Source of the DNA: Streptomyces lanatus
Lineage (GTDB): Bacteria > Actinomycetota > Actinomycetes > Streptomycetales > Streptomycetaceae
Length of the DNA stretch: 64,000 nucleotides
NCBI RefSeq assembly: GCF_014655715.1
Contig: NZ_BNBM01000002.1
Coordinates: 434,001-498,000 of the forward strand
Direction: 5' to 3'
Shown here one piece after another: positions 60,101 to 64,000 of the stretch (the stretch's first letter is position 1; the number at the start of each line of letters is the position of its first letter). Position numbers and translations under genes: made by a program. The notes under the pieces are model-generated. The model worked only from the letters and a program-made list of their open reading frames with translations. It did not search any database and was not told the origin of the DNA.

Positions 60101-61133
60101 GCCGCGCCGGGCGCGGGGCCTCGTCGGACTCCTCGGCGGCGGCGGCCTGGGCGGGCGCGGCGAATCCGGTGGCGGCCCGACGGGCGACCCTACGGCGGCG
60201 ACGCGGGGCGGCGTCCTCGTCGGCCTCGACGGCGGAGGTCTCGGGGGCCTCCTCGGTCACCGGCGTCTCGGTCGCGGCCTCGGCCACCTCATCGGCGGGC
60301 GCGGACACGCGGCGCGTGGCACGGCGACGGCTGCGACGCGGGGCGGCGTCCTCGGTCTCCTCGGCCGACTCGGCGGACTCCGCGGGTACGGCGGACTCGA
60401 CCGGCGTCTCGGCCTCGTCGGAGGCTTCAGCGGAAACCCCAACCGTGGAGACCTCGGCGGTGGAGGCCTCGGCGCTCTCCTCGGCAGCGGTGACCCGGCG
60501 GGTGGCACGCCGACGCGTACGACGCGGAGCGGCCTCCTCGGCGGGGGCAGGGGCCTCCTCGGCGGCGGGGCTCTCGGCCGCCTCATCGGCACCGGAGACC
60601 ACGGTCTCGGCGACCTCGGCCGCGGTCGGCGACCCGGTCGGTGCCGACGCCCGACGCACCGCACGGCGACGCGTACGGGCCGGTGCGGCTTCCTCGGTGC
60701 TCTCGGCGGCGGTCACGGCCGGGCTCTCCTCGGCGGCAACGGGTGCGGCAGCCGTCACGGGCACCACGGTCTCGGCGGCCTCGGCCGCCGCGGGCGACCC
60801 GGTGGGCGCGGACGCGCGGCGTACCGCACGGCGACGCGGACGAGCGGCAGCCGCAGCCTCTTCAGCCGCGGTTGCCTCTTCGGCTTCCTCGGTCTCGTCG
60901 GCCTCAAGAGTCACGTCGGTCTCGACGTTCTCGTCCGGCTTCTGGGCCTCTTCGGCCTCTTCGTACTCCGCGGCCGGTATGGCCGGCTCGACAACCTCCG
61001 TGGGCTGCGCCTCGGTGGCGGCCACGGGCGGTCCCGCCGGGCGGGACGCGGCACGACGCCGACGGCGCGGCGGCAGGGTGTCGCTTGGAGTGTTCAGTTC
61101 GGAACCCTCGGTGGGTTCGGTCGGTTCGAGCAT
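57177..61133 (-). CDS. rne: Ribonuclease E/G with long Arg-rich N-terminal and Lys-rich C-terminal extensions
   Basis: This 1318-residue endoribonuclease processes rRNA and tRNA and starts mRNA decay. The catalytic core lies in the middle (about 560-1000), as known for Streptomyces RNase ES. It has an S1 domain (YVGNVYLGKVQNVLPSMEA in part), the metal-binding aspartates in VVDVNTGKFTG (about 885) and IIVIDFIDM (about 928), and a zinc-link CVHCNGRG (about 989). Five RxRRRAxRR-type repeats precede the core and about three follow it, many with SAPTGSP or SAPAGSP, separated by Glu/Ala-rich linkers. The end is a histone-H1-like Lys/Ala tail (KKTARKTAKKATAKKA). The arms probably bind RNA and partner enzymes. 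Confidence 0.95.
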   Translation of the reverse strand: MLEPTEPTEGSELNTPSDTLPPRRRRRAASRPAGPPVAATEAQPTEVVEPAIPAAEYEEAEEAQKPDENVETDVTLEADETEEAEEATAAEEAAAAARPRRRAVRRASAPTGSPAAAEAAETVVPVTAAAPVAAEESPAVTAAESTEEAAPARTRRRAVRRASAPTGSPTAAEVAETVVSGADEAAESPAAEEAPAPAEEAAPRRTRRRATRRVTAAEESAEASTAEVSTVGVSAEASDEAETPVESAVPAESAESAEETEDAAPRRSRRRATRRVSAPADEVAEAATETPVTEEAPETSAVEADEDAAPRRRRRVARRAATGFAAPAQAAAAEESDEAPRPARPSVAVFQAPVFTEPQFQTPQRAAAQAAAAEAETEDVEELPEEQAGASRRRRRRRGAAFAEEAETQAVETAAVEDETEEAEEAAEDSAEGDEAEEAGSRRRRRRGGRRRRRGESADSDADGEESDELAAAQAEQDAEDTAEQEEEDDEDARAEDGGGSSSSSRRRRRRRRRAGDSSADTEPGDGDPERTVVKVREPRPKAEPSDEVQSIKGSTRLEAKKQRRREGREQGRRRVPIITEAEFLARREAVERVMVVRQHGDRTQIGVLEDNVLVEHYVNKEQSTSYVGNVYLGKVQNVLPSMEAAFIDIGKGRNAVLYAGEVNFEALGMANGPRRIESALKSGQSVLVQVTKDPIGHKGARLTSQVSLPGRYLVYVPEGSMTGISRKLPDTERARLKTILKKIVPEDAGVIVRTAAEGASEDELRRDVERLQAQWEEIQKKAKSGNAPTLLYGEPDMTVRVVRDIFNEDFSKVVVSGDEAWQTVHGYVSHVAPDLAERLQKWTSEVDVFATYRIDEQLAKALDRKVWLPSGGSLVIDRTEAMVVVDVNTGKFTGQGGNLEETVTRNNLEAAEEIVRQLRLRDLGGIIVIDFIDMVLESNRDLVLRRLLECLGRDRTKHQVAEVTSLGLVQMTRKRVGQGLLESFSETCVHCNGRGVIVHMEQPTALGGGGKRKKRARAGAGPEQVHEASVAAEPVETAEEEAETEAEVAAEIAEPAALAEPAFAPDEELYSSVAEAEAAAGRGGRSRRRGGRRASAPAGAPRRSEAVPTAQDVTVAEEVERPVQPEPAAEAKAEPVAVEDAVVETEVTEEAAPKGRTRRRATRKVSAPAGSPAGAEATVVTVGETAVAPEQAEEAPAAEPVAESAAPARPRRRAVRKATAPTASEEAAVLVVPAAEGTGEDVVEETAPAKKTARKTAKKATAKKAATKKTAAKKTVAKKATAKKAAKTTTTAAKKSASKKTAAAQQKASAVSASTED

Positions 61134-61278
61134 GCGGGCGTTTCTCCCGTCAGGCTCCCGGGCGCCGCGCCTGGTCCGGCGGCATGCCGGTGACGTCCGC
61201 GGCTCGCGCGATGCGCGACTGCCGCCGTCCGGGGCGCGGGCGCCGCACGGGAGCTCTCTGTGTCCTGTCTCGCCGGTT

Positions 61279-61299
61279 CCGTACGCCTCATGCGTACGG
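61279..61299. promoter_or_regulatory. Inverted repeat in the rne upstream region
   Basis: CCGTACGC-CTCAT-GCGTACGG is a perfect eight-base inverted repeat within the 260-base gap upstream of rne. As RNA it would form a stable hairpin in the leader. RNase E genes in other bacteria are autoregulated through their 5' untranslated region, so this hairpin is a candidate site; an operator is also possible. Confidence 0.35.
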
Positions 61300-61393
61300 C
61301 CTGGCGAAAGTCTTCTGGTCGGTGCGCTGCCCGACCCAGGTGGCTCCCGAGTACGAGGGCGGCGCTTCGACGTCCGTCCCTACGGAACCTTCC

Positions 61394-62176
61394 TTACACC
61401 GACGCCTTCGCGGCGGCAGCGGGCTCGGCCTCGGATGGGGCCGTCGCTGCCTCGCGGTCGGGCGCGAGCGGGTCGGTCACCATGCCGGTCTCTTCATCGA
61501 ACAGCCCCTGCGCCAGCCTGGTCACCGCTGCGGGGACCGGCGGCGCCAGGTCGGCCACGGCGCGGAGACCGGACAGGACGTCGTCGGGTCGTACGGCAGG
61601 CGTCACGTGCCGAACAACCAGCCGCAGTATCGCACAGGGCTGGTCGGTCGGCCTATCAGCGTTCGAACTGTGCGTTTCTGTTTCTTGGCCGCTGGCCAGT
61701 CGGACGACCGCGGGACGGGCGTCGAAGGTGCGCACGCCGTTCTTGGTCATGCGCTGGACCTCGACGGTCTCGGCGGCGTCGAAGGCGGCGACCGCTCGCG
61801 CGGCCTCGGCCGGGTCCACACCGTCGAGCCGCAGCTCCCAGACGGACGCCGTGAGCCGGTCGGCGAGCCCGGAAACCCGGGCCTCGACGGCATCGACGAC
61901 GTCGAGCCCTGGGGGCAGCGATTCGTCGAGGAGCACTCTCAGCTGCTCCGGATCGCGCGCTTCGGTGAGCGCGATCTCCAGGTACTCCGCCTCACTGCCC
62001 GTGCCGGTGGGTGCGGCATTGGCGTACGACACCTTCGGATGCGGCGTGAACCCCGCCGAGTACGCCATCGGCACCTCGGCACGGCGCAGCGCACGCTCGA
62101 AGGCGCGCTGGAAGTCACGGTGGCTGGTGAACCGGAGGCGGCCGCGCTTGGTGTAGCGCAGTCGGATGCGCTGCAC
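61394..62176 (-). CDS. TIGR03936/DUF2344-family protein associated with a radical SAM enzyme
   Basis: This protein of about 260 residues begins VQRIRLRYTKRGRLRFTSHR and contains MAYSAGFTPHPKVSYANAAP (in part) and EAEYLEIALTEARDPEQL. These are the conserved features of the TIGR03936 family, usually encoded next to a B12-type radical SAM protein (TIGR03960) whose gene is probably beyond the window edge. The C-terminus is low-complexity Ala/Glu. The start is a GTG at 62176 without a clear ribosome site; an in-frame CTG at 62218 would add 14 residues. Upstream of rne, an arrangement common in actinobacteria. Its molecular role is not known to me. Confidence 0.82.
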   Translation of the reverse strand: MQRIRLRYTKRGRLRFTSHRDFQRAFERALRRAEVPMAYSAGFTPHPKVSYANAAPTGTGSEAEYLEIALTEARDPEQLRVLLDESLPPGLDVVDAVEARVSGLADRLTASVWELRLDGVDPAEAARAVAAFDAAETVEVQRMTKNGVRTFDARPAVVRLASGQETETHSSNADRPTDQPCAILRLVVRHVTPAVRPDDVLSGLRAVADLAPPVPAAVTRLAQGLFDEETGMVTDPLAPDREAATAPSEAEPAAAAKASV

Positions 62177-62224
62177 CGCGGGTGCGGGCGGCGGGCCTTC
62201 GGGCTGTCGCTTGCCCAGTGTCGT

Positions 62225-63397
62225 TCAGTCCTTAGTGAGAGCGGTCGTACTGCTACCAAGAGTACGTGTCTCGCCGCCCCGAGGTTCCCGTCGGGCGACC
62301 GCTTCTCGGGGCTTCGGCTCTCCGAAGAGCATCCGCCGGAAGTCGGCGCGTGCCTGCCGTACGGACTCGCGGGCGGTGGTGAGGGCCTGCCGGGTGGCCC
62401 GGCCCACGGCGCGGGCGGCGTCGGCGACGGGGCGCAGCACCGTGTCCCGGACGACGTGGCCGATCGGTGTGAGCACCGTGCGGTACACCCAGCGCACCGG
62501 CTCGACGAAGATCCACCGGAAGAGGTTCGCGAGGAACCGCCCGACGGCGAGCGAGATCCGCCCGGCGACCCGCCACGCGTGCCCGAGGGCGTCCCAGATC
62601 TCCTTGCCGACGATCGCGAGGGCGCGGCCGACGGGGGCCAGGATCCAGCGGTACAGGGCCTGCGCGGGCAGGACGAACAGCACGCGCGTGATCCAGTACA
62701 GGGCCATCCCGATGCCGGTGACGACCATGCCCACCAGCCACACGAGGCCCTTCGCGCACCAGGCGACGGCATGTCCGATCGGGGTGAGGATCCACTCGTA
62801 GAGCCAGCGGGCGGGGACCACGAGGAGGTATCGGGCGAGCCACGCGAACGCGCCGAAGATGCCGAGTCCGATGGCGGCGAGCACCGTGCCGATGCCCTTG
62901 AGGACCCACATGACCGCATGCCCGATGGGCGTCAGCACGCGCGCGTAGAGCCATGCGAACCCGGCCCCGATGCCTCGCGCGACCCACGCGCACGCGTGCC
63001 CGACCGGAGTCAGCACATACCGGTACAGCCACACGACCGGTATGACGAGGAGCACGTTCCCGAGCCAGGCGAGTGCCTTGGCGACGGGGACGACGACGTA
63101 GCGCCACAGCGCCACGAACGGCCAGACGAACACCGCGCGGCCGAGCCAGAGCAGGGCCCGGCCGACCGGGCGGAGCACGGTGTCGTTCAGGAAGCGGCCG
63201 GCGACGACGAGCGCGTCCCACACCATCCGTACGGGCACGACCAGGACGAGCACGACGATGCGCACCGGGATACGGATCGCGGCCACCAGGCAGCCCTCGG
63301 GCTCCTGGCGGCGCGGTGGCGGTTTTTCGAGATCCATTCCGGTGTCCATACCGGTGTAGACGCCGGGGCGACCTGGTCGGATGCGGGTCTGGGACAC
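62225..63397 (-). CDS. Repetitive multi-pass membrane protein with PxGHA repeats
   Basis: This 390-residue protein consists of about seven related units of roughly 35-45 residues, each with an aromatic/hydrophobic helix and a turn of the type LTPxGHA: YVLTPVGHACAWVARGIG, RVLTPIGHAVMWVLKGIG, WILTPIGHAVAWCAKG, WILAPVGRALAIVGKE, TVLTPIGHVVRDTVL, with earlier VLRPVGRALLWLGRAV and VVVPVAKALAWLGN. Tryptophan and glycine are abundant. The C-terminal 60 residues are basic and soluble (RQALTTARESVRQARADFRR). I know no function. Internal duplication clearly built it. The GTG start at 63397 is not well supported; Met codons at positions 16 and 21 are alternatives. Confidence 0.65.
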   Translation of the reverse strand: MSQTRIRPGRPGVYTGMDTGMDLEKPPPRRQEPEGCLVAAIRIPVRIVVLVLVVPVRMVWDALVVAGRFLNDTVLRPVGRALLWLGRAVFVWPFVALWRYVVVPVAKALAWLGNVLLVIPVVWLYRYVLTPVGHACAWVARGIGAGFAWLYARVLTPIGHAVMWVLKGIGTVLAAIGLGIFGAFAWLARYLLVVPARWLYEWILTPIGHAVAWCAKGLVWLVGMVVTGIGMALYWITRVLFVLPAQALYRWILAPVGRALAIVGKEIWDALGHAWRVAGRISLAVGRFLANLFRWIFVEPVRWVYRTVLTPIGHVVRDTVLRPVADAARAVGRATRQALTTARESVRQARADFRRMLFGEPKPREAVARREPRGGETRTLGSSTTALTKD

Positions 63398-63407
63398 GAT
63401 CCGGCAA

Positions 63408-64000
63408 CTACTGCGCGTGTGTCATCAGCAACCCTGCCAATAGCGCCGTACGGGTGGGGATGTGGTCGAGCAGGACGTGTTCGTGGCGGGCGTGGGCGCC
63501 GCCGCCGACCGCGCCCAGGCCGTCGAGGACGGGGCGGCCCAGCGCGGCGACGAAATTGCCGTCGCTCGCTCCGCCGACGGAGGTCTCCGCGAGCCGCCAC
63601 CCCAGCTCGCCGGCGATCGACTGGGCCTGCTTGTACAGGAGCTGGGAGCCGGGGTCGGGCACCATGGGCGGGCGGTTCCAGCCGCCGGTGACGGTGACGC
63701 GGACCCGGGGGTCGGCGGCGCGCAGTGCGGTGAGGGCGGCGTCGACGCGGGCCGCCTCGGCGGGCAGGGCGATGCGTACGTCGATGCCGCAGTGGGCGTG
63801 CCCAGCGATGACGTTGGTGCCGGTTCCGCCGCTGATCAGGCCGACGTTGACGGTGGTGCCGCGGCCCGGGGCGGCCAGGGCGGTGATGCGGGTGACCAGT
63901 TCGGCGAGGGCGTGCACGGCGCTCGCACCGGCGGTCGGATCGAGGCCGGCGTGCGCCTCCACGCCCGCCACGGTCACCTCGAACAGCCCGACGCCCTTCC
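63408..64000 (-). CDS. M20/M25/M40-family metallopeptidase, C-terminal part (5' end outside window)
   Basis: This open frame runs off the right edge; about 197 C-terminal residues are visible. The M20 dimerisation domain is clear: VAGVEAHAGLDPTAGASAVH (His of the active site in EAHAG), TVNVGLISGGTGTNVIAGHA (in part) and DVRIALPAEAARVDAAL. The catalytic domain resumes with ETSVGGASDGNFVAALGRPV, and a metal-binding His is in ARHEHVL. This pattern matches the carboxypeptidase G2 / glutamate carboxypeptidase branch, cytoplasmic zinc enzymes that cut amide bonds of acyl-amino acids or dipeptides. The substrate is not fixed by these residues. The stop is at 63408, ten bases before the repetitive membrane protein gene. 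Confidence 0.85.
   Translation of the reverse strand, partial: KGVGLFEVTVAGVEAHAGLDPTAGASAVHALAELVTRITALAAPGRGTTVNVGLISGGTGTNVIAGHAHCGIDVRIALPAEAARVDAALTALRAADPRVRVTVTGGWNRPPMVPDPGSQLLYKQAQSIAGELGWRLAETSVGGASDGNFVAALGRPVLDGLGAVGGGAHARHEHVLLDHIPTRTALLAGLLMTHAQ

Noticed and set aside
57072..61193. A 1373-codon rightward open frame opposite rne
   Set aside because: It is the antisense shadow of a GC-rich, Arg/Ala/Glu-repeat gene. The product is low-complexity Gly/Leu/Arg with no domain, while the minus strand encodes a clear RNase E.
1..64000. CRISPR arrays, rRNA genes, transposases or phage integrases
   Set aside because: None were found on reading either strand. The only tandem repeats are protein-coding, and the only RNA genes are the two tRNA-Ala copies.

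Overview
The window is high-GC actinobacterial DNA, almost certainly a Streptomyces chromosome. The signs are GC-rich third codon positions, frequent GTG/TTG starts with GGAGG-type ribosome sites, hairpin terminators mostly lacking U-tracts, and a housekeeping order (leuS ... rsfS-LCP-nadD ... proA-proB ... obg-rpmA-rplU ... rne) that I recall as conserved in Streptomyces. Assignments rest on motifs and gene order read from the sequence; no database search was possible.

Layout. 1-10.7 kb: the 5' part of leuS with a leucine-rich leader peptide and terminator (attenuator); a divergent pair encoding a cytochrome-b-like membrane protein and a NuoF-ferredoxin fusion; two identical tRNA-Ala(GGC) genes flanking two zinc-ribbon mini-proteins; a histidine phosphatase, rsfS, a degenerate LytR-CpsA-Psr protein and nadD; two small single-pass membrane proteins; and an M48 peptidase. 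10.7-15.7 kb: two membrane proteins sharing an N-terminal motif, then proA, an unknown gene and proB. 15.9-27.8 kb: a wall-polymer region with two TagF-like polymerases, a GT2 glycosyltransferase, a TarI-TarJ-like cytidylyltransferase/SDR fusion, a sulfotransferase-like protein, the phosphodiesterase/alkaline phosphatase PhoD and an exported FG-GAP protein. 27.9-30.2 kb: obg, rpmA and rplU with a near-consensus promoter.

30.2-57.0 kb looks like an accessory block between rplU and rne. Its right-hand operon, read leftwards from 56.6 kb, encodes homologues of all four WbpA/B/E/D enzymes needed to make UDP-2,3-diacetamido-2,3-dideoxyglucuronic acid from UDP-GlcNAc, plus glycosyltransferases and a multi-pass membrane protein. 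A second WbpD-like gene faces the first. Its left part is a polymorphic-toxin locus: an exported FG-GAP protein, a DNRLRE/LamG protein and a 2299-residue Rhs/YD-repeat protein with a Hint domain and a C-terminal treble-clef nuclease-like tip. Downstream are candidate immunity genes, an orphan frameshifted Hint-HNH cassette with its DUF4265 partner, and a HEAT-like gene bracketed by a repeated hairpin.

57.2-64 kb returns to core genes: a very large RNase E/G with Arg-rich repeats and a histone-like tail, a TIGR03936-type protein, a repetitive membrane protein and a truncated M20 peptidase.

Two themes join the genes: cell-envelope polymers (teichoic-acid-like polymer, diacetamido-uronate glycan, LCP relative, PhoD) and competition between cells (the Rhs locus). 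The best candidates for undescribed biology are the FG-GAP/DNRLRE-LamG/Rhs operon with its nuclease tips and immunity cargo, and the complete uronate-sugar operon.
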